Both the position numbers and the translations under genes were made by a program. From Streptomyces adustus (GTDB taxonomy: Bacteria; Actinomycetota; Actinomycetes; Streptomycetales; Streptomycetaceae), in assembly GCF_009377175.1 (NCBI RefSeq), contig NZ_VJZD01000039.1, forward strand, positions 1 to 51,684: a stretch of 51,684 nucleotides of DNA, in the 5' to 3' direction. The notes beneath the pieces are model-generated. The model was not told where the DNA came from and did no database searches. It saw nothing but the letters and a program-made list of their open reading frames with translations. Positions 1 to 11,600 of this stretch are shown in pieces; the first letter of the stretch is position 1; each line of letters opens with the position of its first letter.

Positions 1-161
1 GGCAGGGACGGTGCCGGGCGGGCCTCGACGGGGCGTGCCGGGTGTGTCCGCGCGCGCCGGCAGGCTCGTACGTCAACTGCCAAGCGGGATCTGTGAGTTA
101 CACATGGGGCGCCTGTGATTCATGTCATGGATGGGGAAAGCTGGCCGGTATTGCATGTGCA

Positions 162-221
162 CTTCACGTGAAGAAAAGATTCCTTGACCTTCTTTAGACC
201 CTCTTTAGCTGCGGGTGATCT
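162..221 (+). promoter_or_regulatory. AT-rich promoter region of the FG-GAP protein gene
   Basis: The first 221 bases contain no gene. This part is AT-rich for the genome and holds a perfect 12-base palindrome CTTCACGTGAAG (162-173), a -35-like TTGACC (184-189) and, 16 bases later, a weak -10-like TAGCTG (206-211). CTTTAG occurs twice in tandem between them. The boxes fit transcription into the gene starting at 222. The palindrome could bind a regulator, but nothing shows which one. Confidence 0.35.
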
Positions 222-1766
222 GTGTTCGAAGCAGGGAAGACGTGGCGGCGCAGTGCTGTCACTTTCGTGACAGGTGCATTACTTGTCTTTGGGGTGGGCT
301 TAGGCGGAACACCAGCCGCTGCCGCCGTCGCGTGCCCGTCCGGAGTCGAGTCCGACTTCAACGGCGACGGCATCCGGGACACGGCGATCGCCGACCCGGA
401 GGCGACCGTCGACGGAATGGCGAAGGCGGGCCTCGTGCACGTCGTCTACGGCGGCGGCAAGGGCACCCTCGCCCTCTCGCAGGCCACCGACGGCATCCCC
501 GGCGCCCCCGAGACGGGCGACCAGTACGGCTACTCCCTGGCCGTCTACGACGCCGACCTCGACGGATGCAGCGACCTGGTGGTCGGCTCCCCGTACGAGG
601 ACATCGGCACCGTGCCCGACTCCGGTCTGGTCCAGGTGATCTACGGCGCTCCGGCCGGCCTGGGCAGCGGCACCAAGGCCGTGACCGAGTTCCTCCAGGG
701 CAGCGACAAGCCCCTCGGCGGAACCCCGGAGACCGATGACTGGGTCGGCTACGCGGTCGCCGCCGGGAAGACCTCCGCCGGCACCCCGTACCTGCTGATC
801 GGTGGCCCCGGCGAATCCATCGGCACCGTCGAGGACGCGGGCGACTTCTACTACGTGAGCGGCACCGCTCTGACGGTCGTCGGCATCACCCAGAACACCG
901 AGACCGGCGGCGCCGTCCCCGGAGTCGCCGAACAGGACGACCGCTTCGGCTCCACGCTCGCCGCGACCCCGACCCACTTCGCGGTCGGCACCCCCGGCGA
1001 GGCGCTCGGCACCACGACCTTCGCGGGCGGCGTGGCCTACTTCAGTCACACCCTCACCTCCGGTTACCCGAAGCCGCTCGGCGGACTCGGCCAGGACCAG
1101 GACGCGATCAGCGGGGCCGAGGAGGTCGGCGACCAGTTCGGCGCCGCGCTCGCCATGGTCCCCTACCGGGCCGCGGGCGCCACCTCCACCACCGAGTCGC
1201 TGCTCGCGGTCGGTGTCCCCGGCGAGGACCTGTCGACCACCGTCGACGCGGGCGCCGTCCAGGTCTTCCGGCTCGCCGCGAACGGCACCTTCACCGAGAC
1301 CGCCTGGATCGACCAGAACACCGCGGACGTGGACCAGGAGGCGGAGGCCGGCGACTTCTTCGGCCGACGGCTCGCCGCCGTCAACACCTCCCCGAACGCC
1401 ACCTCCACCGGTACGAACACCCGGCTCGCGATCGGCGTGCCCGGCGAGGAGTCGTCCGAGGACAACCCCGAGCAGGGCGGCGTCCAGATCGTCCCGCTGG
1501 TGGGCGCGCCCGGTGCCTCCGACCAGTGGCTCGAACCCGGCTCCGGCATCCCGTCCGGCCCCGCGCCGCGCATGCTCACCGGCCTCTCGCTGGCGGCCAC
1601 TCCCTCCCTGCTGTACGTGGGTACGCCCTACGGCCCGGCCGCGGGACAGGCGGTCTACGGATTCCCCTGGGGCGTCGCCTCGGGCGGTGCGCCGACCCAG
1701 ACGTTCAAGCCCGGCGAGGGCGGCATCCCGGCGACCGGCGTCGCCTTCGGGACGACCGTCCGCTGA
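222..1766 (+). CDS. Secreted FG-GAP (integrin alpha-like) repeat protein with two TTA codons
   Basis: This 514-residue protein starts at GTG 222, with only a weak GGGTGA before it. Residues 1 to about 37 form a signal peptide: TWRR, a hydrophobic stretch, then an Ala-rich cleavage region. Mature protein opens with the calcium-loop-like DFNGDGIRDTAI and carries about six FG-GAP blades with recurring GxPGE..GT...AG motifs (GGPGESIGT, GTPGEALGT, GVPGEDLST, GVPGEESSE), implying an extracellular beta-propeller. There is no enzymatic motif, so a binding or structural role outside the cell is inferred. Codons 20 (279-281) and 27 (300-302) are TTA, the rare leucine codon read by bldA tRNA. It precedes a LamG protein and an RHS protein; that trio recurs in Streptomyces, to my knowledge, but its role is unknown. 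Confidence 0.85.
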   Translation: MFEAGKTWRRSAVTFVTGALLVFGVGLGGTPAAAAVACPSGVESDFNGDGIRDTAIADPEATVDGMAKAGLVHVVYGGGKGTLALSQATDGIPGAPETGDQYGYSLAVYDADLDGCSDLVVGSPYEDIGTVPDSGLVQVIYGAPAGLGSGTKAVTEFLQGSDKPLGGTPETDDWVGYAVAAGKTSAGTPYLLIGGPGESIGTVEDAGDFYYVSGTALTVVGITQNTETGGAVPGVAEQDDRFGSTLAATPTHFAVGTPGEALGTTTFAGGVAYFSHTLTSGYPKPLGGLGQDQDAISGAEEVGDQFGAALAMVPYRAAGATSTTESLLAVGVPGEDLSTTVDAGAVQVFRLAANGTFTETAWIDQNTADVDQEAEAGDFFGRRLAAVNTSPNATSTGTNTRLAIGVPGEESSEDNPEQGGVQIVPLVGAPGASDQWLEPGSGIPSGPAPRMLTGLSLAATPSLLYVGTPYGPAAGQAVYGFPWGVASGGAPTQTFKPGEGGIPATGVAFGTTVR

Positions 1767-1831
1767 CCTCTCGTACGGCCGTCGGGCCCGTACGTCCGCC
1801 GGACCCGCACGGCCCCTGGGCCCGCGGGTCC

Positions 1832-1867
1832 GACGGACCTCGGACGTCCGACGGACCCCGGACGTCC
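1832..1867. repeat. Two tandem 18-bp repeats in the FG-GAP/LamG gap
   Basis: Two copies of an 18-base unit (GACGGACC, then TC or CC, then CGGACGTCC) lie head to tail at 1832-1849 and 1850-1867 with one mismatch. They sit in a GC-rich spacer full of GGCC/GTCC dyads that may act as a terminator for the upstream gene. No protein-like reading is apparent in the 1767-1946 gap. Confidence 0.6.
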
Positions 1868-1946
1868 GACGGCCGCGTCGGCCTTCCCGTCTTCCCGGGC
1901 TTCCCGGACTTCCGACACAGACATGACCCGACTGGAGAGTGGACGC

Positions 1947-4900
1947 GTGTCCGCAGACAGACACAGACCGATACGGCGCGGCCCGGTGCTGCGTGCCGCC
2001 GTCGCCGCGGCCGTCACCGGCGCGGTGGTGGCGGGCACCCTGGCGGTCCTGCCGGGCGGCGGCACCCGCGCGACCCAGACGCCGGTCGCCGCCGACCAGC
2101 CCATGCAGACCGAGCAGCAGGCCATGGCCGCCGCGCAGGACAGCGGCAGGAAGACCGAGGTCGTCGGACTGCGCACCGAGCGCAGGGAGATCTTCGCCGA
2201 GCCCGACGGCACCTTCACGGCCCGCGAGTACACCGAGCCCGTCCGTACGGTCCAGGGCGGCAAGTGGGTCGACATCGACCCGACACTGGTGAAGCGGTCC
2301 GACGGGAGCTGGAGCCCCAAGGCCGCCACCGTCGACCTGGCCTTCTCCGCCGGTCAGGCGGGCGAGCCGTTCGTGACGATGCAGCGGGCGGGCCGCGAGT
2401 TCGCCCTGACCTGGCCGTACGGCAAGCTGCCCGCGCCGACCGTCGACGGCGACACGGCCACCTACGCCGACGCCCTGCCCGGCGTCGACCTGACCGTGCG
2501 CGCCGAGGCCGACGGCTTCGGCCATCTGCTGGTCGTCAAGACGCCCGAGGCGGCGGACGACCCCAGGCTGGCCCGGCTCGACCTGGGCATGACCACCGAC
2601 GGCCTGAAGGTGACGGAGGACTCCTCCGGCGCGATCGTCGCGAAGGACGCCGAGGTCGGCGGCACCGTCTTCGAGGCCGGCAAGCCCGCGATGTGGGACT
2701 CGGCCGCCGTCCGGGAGACCGCCGCCGCCAAGCAGGGCCCCAAGGCCGTAGCCAAGGCACTGACCGCCGCGGCCGCCGACGCGCCCGGCACCCCGGCCGC
2801 CCCCGAGCCCGCCCTCGAAGGCCCCGGCGGCGGCGGACGGGTCGCCCCGCTGGACGTCGAGGTGGGTAAGGGCAAGCTGAGCCTGGTCCCCGACCAGAAG
2901 CTCCTCAAGGGCGCGGACACCGTCTTCCCCGTCGTCATCGACCCGATCCAGCGCACCACCTCGCGCACCGCCTGGACCGGCGTCATGTCCGGCATGCCGA
3001 GCGAGCAGGACTGGAAGTACTCCGGCAGCGCGGGCGTCGGCAAGTGCCCCACCGACTACAACCCGGTCTCCTGCAACGGGGTCGGCACCCGGCGCGTGCT
3101 GTTCACGATGCCGCTCTCCTTCTACAAGGGGAAGCAGATCCTCGGCGCGACCTTCTCCGCCCGGGTCGAGTTCATCTACAGCGCCACCCCGACCGCGGAG
3201 CCCATCAAGCTCTACCGGGTCGGCGGCAAGAACTACACGATCAATTCGTCCAGCAACTGGTCCAACACCAACGGCGACTGGGTCGACTACCTCCAGACCG
3301 TCGACAAGGCGATCTCCCCGACCTCCTGCTCCAGCCAGGCCAACCTGAACTTCGAGAGCGGCGCGACCGGCGAGCTGACCAGCGAGATCAAGACGGCCGC
3401 CGCCGACGGCTGGAACTCGATGACGCTGGGCCTGCGCGCCTCCGACGAGTCCCGCTTCGCCGAGTGGAAGCGGATCTGCGGCAACGCCTACCTGTCGGTC
3501 AAGTACAACAACCTGCCGCGACAGATCAAGACGAGCGACATGTCCACCGACCCCGGTGGCCTGTGCAAGTGGGGTGCGAGCCGCGAGTACACCGAGGTCC
3601 CGCCCAAGCTCCAGGCCATCGCGAGCGACCCCGACCACGGCAACGGCCAGACCGACAAGGTGAAGGTCGAGTTCAAGGTGGAGTGGACCGACCCCACCAC
3701 CAAGGAGGCCAAGTCCTACAGCTACACCACCCCGGACTGGCTCTCCCCGACCGCCAACACCCGGTTCACGCACACCGTCAAGTCGTCCATCCCGCAGAAC
3801 ACCGTCATCTACTGGAGCGCCCGGGCCAACGACGGTGACGGCAACGGCCCGTGGAGCTACGAGGGCGACACTCCGCAGCGCTGCGAGTTCATCTACGACA
3901 AGACCATGCCCGGCAAGCCGAACGTGCTGTCCAAGCAGTACCCGTCCGACACCGTCTACCACGACGGCGTGGGCACCTACGGCACCTTCACCTTCGCGCC
4001 CAACCCGAACGACTCCATCCCGGACACCGACGTCGTCAAGTACCGGTACGCCTTCGACAGCACCGCGAGCCCGGCGACCGTCCTCACCCCGTCCGCGGCG
4101 GGAGGCTCCGTCTCCACGACCTGGATGCCGACCCGGTCGGGCCGGCACTGGGTGGACGTCGTCGCCGTCGACAAGGCGGAGAACCCCAGCACCAGGGCGC
4201 ACTACGAGTTCCTCGTGAGCGAGGGCAAACCGGTCGTCGCCCAGTGGAACCTCGCCGACCAGACGGGCGACACAGAGGCGCACGACGAGAGCGGCGAGTT
4301 CTCGGCGACCGCGGGCAGCGCCGTCGCCTTCGGCGCGGACGGCCCCGGCGGCAAGGCCGACAAGGCGGCGCACTTCGACGGCACCGCCGACTCCTACCTC
4401 GACGCCGACGAGACCGTGCTCGACACCACCAGGAGCTTCAGCGTCAGCGCCTGGGTCCGGCCCACCGCACTGGACCGGAACATGACCGTGGTCAGCCAGG
4501 ACGGCACCGGCGAGCCCGGCTTCTTCCTCGGCTACGACGCCTCCGCGGCGACCTGGAAGTTCTCCGTCCCGGTCAACGACGTGGACTCGCTCGGCGAGTG
4601 GAAGGCCGTCTCCACCGGAATCTCCGTGGTCAAGGACCAGTGGGTGCTCCTGACCGGCGTGTACGACGCGCAGAAGACCGACGGCCCGCTGCTCCAGCTC
4701 TACATCAACAAGGACCTGAAGGGCTCCGCCGGCCGACGCTCCAGCTGGAAGTCGTACGGCCCGCTCCAGATCGGCCGCACCACGGCCAGGAGCGGCTACC
4801 GCGACAACTTCACCGGTGACCTCGCCGAGGTCCGGGTCTTCGACCGGGTGCTCCCGGCCGCCCAGGTCGCCGAGCTGATGACCGTCAAGCCGGAGCGCAA

Positions 4901-5582
4901 GGGCTACTGGCAGCTCGACACGGCCACGAGCGGCGCGGCGGCCGAGACCGGCGGCGGCCAGGCACTGACCCTCGCGGGCAACGCCTCCATCTACCGCCCG
5001 GCCGACCCGCTGTTCGACACGGCGGCCCTGGTCGGCGACGGCAACCTGGTCCTGGACGGCGACGGGGACTACGCGTCCACCGCCACCGCCCCGGTCCCCG
5101 GCAACAGCAGCTTCACCGTGACCGCCCGCGCCCAGCTCACCTCGCTGGACCCGGAGAAGTCGCAGACGGTGCTGTCCCTGCCGGGCGCCAACGCCAACCG
5201 CGTCCAGGTCCGCTACCAGGCGGCCACCGGCCAGTGGGAGCTGGCCGTCGCCAGGACCGACGTGACCGCCCCCGAGATCGTCACCTTCACCGACGACCAG
5301 GAACTGCCCGACACCGGCGGCTCCGGCCAGCACCTCGCGGTGGTCTACGACGCCTTCGCCAACTCGATCCGCCTCTACGTCGAGGGCCAGCTCGTCGCCG
5401 GCGCCTACGGCAAGGACGACACCCGGTGGACCGCCACCGGCGGCCTCCAGGTGGGCCGTTCGCTGCGCGGGGCGAGCGAGTACTTCGCCGGCGCGATCGA
5501 CGAGGTCCGCGTCTACAGCGGCGCGGCCGACCCGGTCGCGGTGCAGCAGATGGCCTCACTGACGGCACTGCCGGACATGTAA
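1947..5582 (+). CDS. Secreted protein with two C-terminal LamG-like domains
   Basis: I start this 1211-residue protein at GTG 1947 because GGAGAG lies 7 bases upstream (1934-1939); an in-frame ATG at 1923 lacks a ribosome binding site. The N-terminus is a signal sequence (RRGP, then an Ala/Val-rich core). The middle, about residues 340-530, resembles the beta-rich DNRLRE-type wall-protein region. Two concanavalin/LamG-like jelly-roll domains close the protein, about residues 760-980 (FSVSAWVRP ... FTGDLAEVRVFDRVL) and 985-1205 (FTVTARAQL ... FAGAIDEVRVYSG). Such domains usually bind carbohydrate or protein partners on the surface. No catalytic motif is visible. The RHS gene starts 88 bases downstream behind a strong hairpin, so the two may be expressed separately. 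Confidence 0.85.
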   Translation: MSADRHRPIRRGPVLRAAVAAAVTGAVVAGTLAVLPGGGTRATQTPVAADQPMQTEQQAMAAAQDSGRKTEVVGLRTERREIFAEPDGTFTAREYTEPVRTVQGGKWVDIDPTLVKRSDGSWSPKAATVDLAFSAGQAGEPFVTMQRAGREFALTWPYGKLPAPTVDGDTATYADALPGVDLTVRAEADGFGHLLVVKTPEAADDPRLARLDLGMTTDGLKVTEDSSGAIVAKDAEVGGTVFEAGKPAMWDSAAVRETAAAKQGPKAVAKALTAAAADAPGTPAAPEPALEGPGGGGRVAPLDVEVGKGKLSLVPDQKLLKGADTVFPVVIDPIQRTTSRTAWTGVMSGMPSEQDWKYSGSAGVGKCPTDYNPVSCNGVGTRRVLFTMPLSFYKGKQILGATFSARVEFIYSATPTAEPIKLYRVGGKNYTINSSSNWSNTNGDWVDYLQTVDKAISPTSCSSQANLNFESGATGELTSEIKTAAADGWNSMTLGLRASDESRFAEWKRICGNAYLSVKYNNLPRQIKTSDMSTDPGGLCKWGASREYTEVPPKLQAIASDPDHGNGQTDKVKVEFKVEWTDPTTKEAKSYSYTTPDWLSPTANTRFTHTVKSSIPQNTVIYWSARANDGDGNGPWSYEGDTPQRCEFIYDKTMPGKPNVLSKQYPSDTVYHDGVGTYGTFTFAPNPNDSIPDTDVVKYRYAFDSTASPATVLTPSAAGGSVSTTWMPTRSGRHWVDVVAVDKAENPSTRAHYEFLVSEGKPVVAQWNLADQTGDTEAHDESGEFSATAGSAVAFGADGPGGKADKAAHFDGTADSYLDADETVLDTTRSFSVSAWVRPTALDRNMTVVSQDGTGEPGFFLGYDASAATWKFSVPVNDVDSLGEWKAVSTGISVVKDQWVLLTGVYDAQKTDGPLLQLYINKDLKGSAGRRSSWKSYGPLQIGRTTARSGYRDNFTGDLAEVRVFDRVLPAAQVAELMTVKPERKGYWQLDTATSGAAAETGGGQALTLAGNASIYRPADPLFDTAALVGDGNLVLDGDGDYASTATAPVPGNSSFTVTARAQLTSLDPEKSQTVLSLPGANANRVQVRYQAATGQWELAVARTDVTAPEIVTFTDDQELPDTGGSGQHLAVVYDAFANSIRLYVEGQLVAGAYGKDDTRWTATGGLQVGRSLRGASEYFAGAIDEVRVYSGAADPVAVQQMASLTALPDM

Positions 5583-5601
5583 CCGAACCCCCATCCCTCC
5601 G

Positions 5602-5631
5602 TGTGCCGGGCCCCGACGGGCCCGGCACACC
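5602..5631 (+). terminator. Hairpin between the LamG and RHS genes
   Basis: GTGTGCCGGGCCC and its exact complement (13 pairs) flank a CGAC loop. No long T-run follows, so this is a Streptomyces-style hairpin terminator or a 5' structure of the RHS mRNA. A near copy at 13129-13159 precedes the second RHS leader at the same distance from its ATG, suggesting it belongs to the RHS cassette. Confidence 0.7.
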
Positions 5632-5670
5632 CTTCCCCATGCCTTTTTCCTCCGACCAGGGAGTTGTTCG

Positions 5671-8600
5671 ATGTTCTTCCGTGGCCGCTCATTGAGCCGC
5701 CGCATGCCCAGATCGGCGGTCGTCGCGACAGTGCTCGGGCTCTCGCTCGCACTGTCCGCATCGTCGGTCCAGGCATTGGCGCTCGACGACGGCGCCCGGG
5801 GCCGCACCAGCCGCCCCGGCGTCCAGGACGACGGGGATCCCGCCAAGGGGTCCGACGCGAGAGCGAAGTCCCGCCCCTCCGACGACCCGGCGCGCAAGGC
5901 CGCGGTCAAGGGGCTCGACAAGGCGGTGTGGCCCAAGCAGGGCGGCGCCGAGGTGAAGCTCGGGGCCACCGCGGCGGCCGGCGGTCTGCCGGTCAAGGTC
6001 ACCGCGGCGAAGTCCGAGGCGAAGGCCAGGGCGAAGGCCAGGGCGGCGCAGGCGGCCGACAAGGTCCGGGTCGACGTCCTCGATCCGAAGCGTGCCGCCC
6101 AGCTGGGTGCCGGTGTGCTGCTCGGCGTGCAGCGGGCCGACGGCGAAGGCGAATCCGCCAAGGTCCGTCTGACGGTGGACTACTCGGAGTTCGCGGAAGG
6201 CTTCGGCGGCTCCTACGCCTCGCGCCTGCGGCTGGTCCAGCTTCCGGCCTGCGCCACGGTCGCGACACCCGGCAGCAAGGCCTGCCCGGAGCAGCCCAAG
6301 GTGCTGCCCACGGTCAACGACGTGAAGACGGGCACCGTCTCGGCCGATGTGACCGCTGCCCCGGCCCCCGTCGAGGGTGCCTCCACGATGGCGGCCACCG
6401 CGACCTCCCTGGTCGCCCTCGCCGCCGGCCCGTCGAGCGCGCAGGGCACGTACAAGGCGACGGCACTGTCACCGTCGGCCAGCTGGAGCGTCGCCACCTC
6501 CTCCGGCGGGTTCAACTGGAACTACCCGCTGCGTACGGTTCCCACCCCGGGCGGTCTCGTCCCCACGGTCGGTCTCGGCTACTCGTCCCAGTCGGCGGAC
6601 GGCCGCACCTCGGCGACGAACAACCAGGGTTCCTGGCTGGGTGAGGGTTTCTCCTACGACCCGGGTTACATCGAGCGCCGCTACAAGCCGTGCGCGGACG
6701 ACGGCCACTCCGGTTCGGGGGAGCAGTGCTGGGCGTTCGACAACGCCACGATCATGCTCAACGGCTCGTCCGGGGAGCTGGTCAAGGACGACACCACCGG
6801 TGAGTGGCACATGTCGGCCGACGACGGCACCAAGGTCGAGAAGCTGACCGGCGCCACCAACGGTGACGACGGCGGCACGGGTGACAAGGGCGAGCACTGG
6901 AAGGTCACCACCCCCGAAGGCATCGAGTACTACTTCGGTCTGAACCGTCTGCCGGGCTGGGCCACGGGCAACGAGGAGACCAACTCGGTCTGGACGGCGC
7001 CGGTCTTCGGTGACGACTCCGGTGAGCCGTGCTACAACGCCACCTTCGCCAGCGCGTACTGCCAGCAGGCGTGGCGGTGGAGCCTGGACTACGTCAAGGA
7101 CACGCACGGCAACGTGATGTCCTACTTCTACGACCGCGAGACGAACTACTACGCGCTGAACGCCAAGACGGACGTCAACGGCACCGCGTACCACCGCGGC
7201 GGCTACCTGAAGCGCATCGACTACGGCCAGCAGGACGGCAAGGTCTACGCGGCGAAGGCCCCGGCCCGGGTCGTGTTCAACACGGCCGAGCGCTGCCTGC
7301 CCACCGCGGACTTCGACTGCGCGGAGAGCAAGCGCACCAAGGCGAACGCCGCCTACTGGCCGGACGTGCCGATCGACCAGGAGTGCAAGTCAGCCACCAA
7401 GTGCACCTCACCGGTCACGACGTTCTTCACCACGAAGCGGCTGACTTCGGTCGTCACGCAGATGCGCAAGGACGCCACGAACTACCAGGACGTGGACGCC
7501 TGGAGCTTCACGCACCTGTTCACCGACAACGGTGACGACTCCAAGACTCTGTGGCTGTCGAAGATCGAGAACGAGGGCCGGGTCGGCACGGCGGTCAAGC
7601 TCCCCAGCGTGGACCTCTTCGGCGAGCAGCTCGCCAACCGGGTGGACGCGATCGGCGACAACATCGCGCCGTTCTACCGCTTCCGGCTGTCGATGGTGCT
7701 CAGCGAGACCGGCGCGCAGCTGGACGTGAACTACGCGCCCACCGACTGCACCAAGGCGACGCTGCCCAGGCCGGGTGAGTCGACCAAGCGCTGCTACCCC
7801 GTGAAGTGGGCCCCGCCGGGCTACATCGACCCGATCACGGACTGGTTCCACAAGTACGTCGTGTCGGCGATCATCGAGACCGATCGCACCGGCGGCAGCG
7901 ACGGCATGGTCACCCGCTACGACTACCAGGGCGACGCGGCCTGGCGTAAGGCGAAGCCGGACGGCATCACCGACGACAAGTACCTGACCTGGGGCGGCTG
8001 GCAGGGCTACGGCAAGGTCAAGGTCACCAGCGGCTCCGCCGACCAGCAGACCACCCGCGTCGACCACACGTTCATGCAGGGCATGGACGGCGACAAGGAC
8101 GCCGACGGAAAGACTCGTTCGGTGACGGTCAAGGACTCCACCGGAGCCTCGTACACCGACGAGGAGGAGTTCACCGGCCAGGAGCTGGAGACGGTCACCT
8201 ACGACGGGGACAAGCTCGTCGGCAGGACGATCAACACGCCGTGGAAGTACTACACGGCCACCCAGACCAAGAGCTGGGACACCACTCACGCGGCGATCGT
8301 GCGCACCCAGACGGGCCGTGGCTTCAGCCTGAAGTCCGACGGTTCCTGGAGCGAGACGAAGTCCACCACGACGTACGACACCTCCAACGGCACCGGCCGG
8401 GTGCTGAGCGTCGACGACCAGGGTGACGTCTCCACCACCAAGGACGACACCTGCACCCGCACCACGTACGCGGACAACACGGCGAAGAACATCCTCTCGC
8501 TGCCCGCACGCAGCGAGGTCGTGTCGGTCAAGTGCGCCACTACACCCGACCGCAAGACGCAGGTCCTCGGCGACGAGCGCACCTCGTACGACGGCGGTGC

Positions 8601-11600
8601 GTTCGGGGCGGCGCCCACCAAGGGTGACGCGACCAAGACGGAGCGGCTGACCGCGCACGACGGGACGACGGCGACGTACCAGGTCACGGGCGCCACGACC
8701 TACGACTCCTACGGTCGTCCGCTGACCCAGAAGGACGCCAAGCAGTACGGCACCACGGACCAGACGAAGACCGTCTACGCCGAGACCAACGGCCTGCTGT
8801 CCAAGACCACGGTCACCAACGCCCTCGGCCACAACACCGTCACCGACTACGCCCAGGCCTGGGGGATGTCGACTGGCCAGACCGACCCCAACGGCAAGCG
8901 CACCGACCTGGCCTACGACGGTCTGGGCCGGCTGACCTCCGTCTGGCTGGCGGACCGGGCGAGCACGCAGACGCCGAGCATCAAGTACTCCTACAACGTC
9001 CGTAAGGACAAGGTCACCTCGATCAAGACCGAGAAGATCGAGAACGACGGCTCCTACGGCGCCGAGTACCAGCTCTACGACAGCATGCTCAGGCCTCGGC
9101 AGATCCAGACCGAGGGCCCCGACGGCACCCGCATGTCCGCCGACACCTGGTACGACGCCACCGGCAACGTCAAGAAGACCAACGCGACCTACAACGCGGC
9201 CGGTGCGGCCTCGGACGAGCTGCTGCTCGTGCACAACGGCGAGGTCGGCGAGCAGAGCCTGCTCGAGTACGACGGCCTGGGACGTACCACCGCCCAGATC
9301 TTCGCGGTCTCGGGTGTCGAGCAGTGGCGCACCACGACCGCCTACGACGGCGAGATCACCCGTGTCGACCCACCGGTCGGCGGAGTGCCCACCACGACGA
9401 TCACCGATGACCAGGGCAACGTCTCCGAGATCCGTCACCACCGCGGCGCCTCGCCGAACGCGGGCGTGCCGTACGACTCGACGAAGTACACCTACAACAC
9501 GGCCGGTCTGCTGGAGACGGTCACCGACGCCAAGAACAACGTCTGGCGTTACGAGTACGACCAGCTCGGGCGCAAGACCAAGTCGATCGACCCCGACGCG
9601 GGCACCTCGCGCACCGAGTACGACGAACTGGACCGGCCGGTCGTCTCGTACGACGGCCGGAACAAGAAGACGACCACGGTCTACGACAAACTCGGCCGGG
9701 TCACCACGACCTGGCAGGGCGACGCCGACACCGGTACCAAGCTGACGGAGACGAAGTACGACAAGGCCGGCTGGCTGGGGCAGGCCTACGGCACCCTCAG
9801 CTACATATCGCCGACCGAATACTTCGCCACGGCCATCCAGTCGATGGACGAGTTCTACCGTCCGCTGAAGACCGGATACCAGGTCCCCGCATCCCAAGGA
9901 GCCCTGGCCGGCACCTACGTCTACACCTCCACGTACAACCGGGACGGAACGCTCCAGACCACCGGCCTGCCCGCCATGGCAGACCTGCCGTCGGAGGCGG
10001 TCACCTACACGTACGACACGTTGCAGCGCCCGAAGACCATGACGGGCAGCACCTCGTACGTCACCGACACCGTCTACGACAAGAACAGCCTCCTCAAGCA
10101 GCTGGAGCTGTCGACGGGCGGAAGCGGCAAGAAGGTCTGGCAGACCTACGACTACGAGACGGGCACGGGCCGGCTGACCCGCTCGGTGGTGGACGTCTAC
10201 GGCGCGACCACTCCGGTCAAGGAGTCGACGTACTCCTACGACCAGGCGGGCAACGTCCTGTCCATCGCGGACGCGGCGAACACCGCCTCGCCGGACGTGC
10301 AGTGCTTCGCCTACGACAGCCGGCAGCGGCTGAGTGATGCCTGGACCCCGTCGGCGACCGCGGCGACCGCGGCCGGCTCCGGCACCCGTGGTTCCACCGC
10401 CCCGCTGGACGGCACCGGCCCCACGGCCTGTGACTCGGCGGCGGGTTCGAGCGCGCTGGGCGGCCCCGCCCCGTACTGGAAGTCGTACGAGACCGACGCC
10501 ATCGGCAACCGCGTCACCGAGGTCAACCACGACACCGGCCTGAACGCGGGCAAGAACGTCACGCGCAGCTACGAGTACGGCGGCGCGGGCGCCCTCGGCG
10601 ACGGACCGCACCAGGTCACCAAGGTCACCGAGAACACCCCGACCGGGGACCGGCAGTCGACGTACGAGTACGACGACGCGGGCAACACCACCAAGCGCAC
10701 CATCGGAGGCAACGCCCAGGTCCTCAAATGGGACGACTCCGGCGCGCTGAACAAGGTCACCGAGGCGTCTGGCTCGGAGACCGGTTACCTGTACGACGCG
10801 ACCGGCAACCGGGTGCAGCGCAAGGACCCCTCCGGCACCACCGTCTACCTTCCCGGCACGGAACTGAAGCTGTCGGCCGACGGCACCAAGACGGAGGCCA
10901 CCCGCTACTACGAGTACGCCGGAGAGACCGTCGCGGTCCGGACCGCCGCGAAACTGTCCTTCCTCACCGCCGACCACCACGGCACGAGCGAGCTGGCGAT
11001 CGACTCCGCCACCGGGGCGGTCTCCCAGCGGCGCTACGACCCCTTCGGCGTCGCACGCGGCGCGGAGACCGGCACCTGGCCGGGGGAGAAGGGCTATGTC
11101 GGAGGCACGATCGACGCCTCGACCGGCCTCACCCACCTGGGCGCGCGGGAGTACGACGCGACGATCGGCAAGTTCATCTCGGTCGACCCGGTCATCGACT
11201 ACACCCAGCCGCAGCAGATCAACGGCTACGCCTACGCCAACAACTCCCCGGTCACCCACGCCGACCCCAGCGGCATGATCGTCCCGGAGTGCCGGGAGGG
11301 CCTGATCGAGTGCCGTGGCGGCGTGCCCGTCACGAACACCGACCCGGACGTCGTGAAGGCGCAGTCGGATCAGAGCAAGGCGTCCAGCGATGTGGCGGCG
11401 GCGGAGCAGCAGCAGGCGAGCGCCAAGCAGCGGATCAAGTCCGCGGGCAAGGCGCTGGTCAAGATCGCCCGGGACATCCTCGGGGTGGACGCCGCCCTGG
11501 ACTGCATCTCCACCGGTGACCTCGGTTCCTGCGGCGAGACCCTGCTCAACATCGCCGGCTCCTTCGCGGGCGGCCTGGCGGGCAAGATCCTCGCCAAGTA

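Noticed and set aside
300..5333. A 1677-residue open frame on the minus strand opposite the FG-GAP and LamG genes
   Set aside because: It is Gly/Arg/Val-rich with no domain, and arises from the GC-biased third positions of the plus-strand genes.
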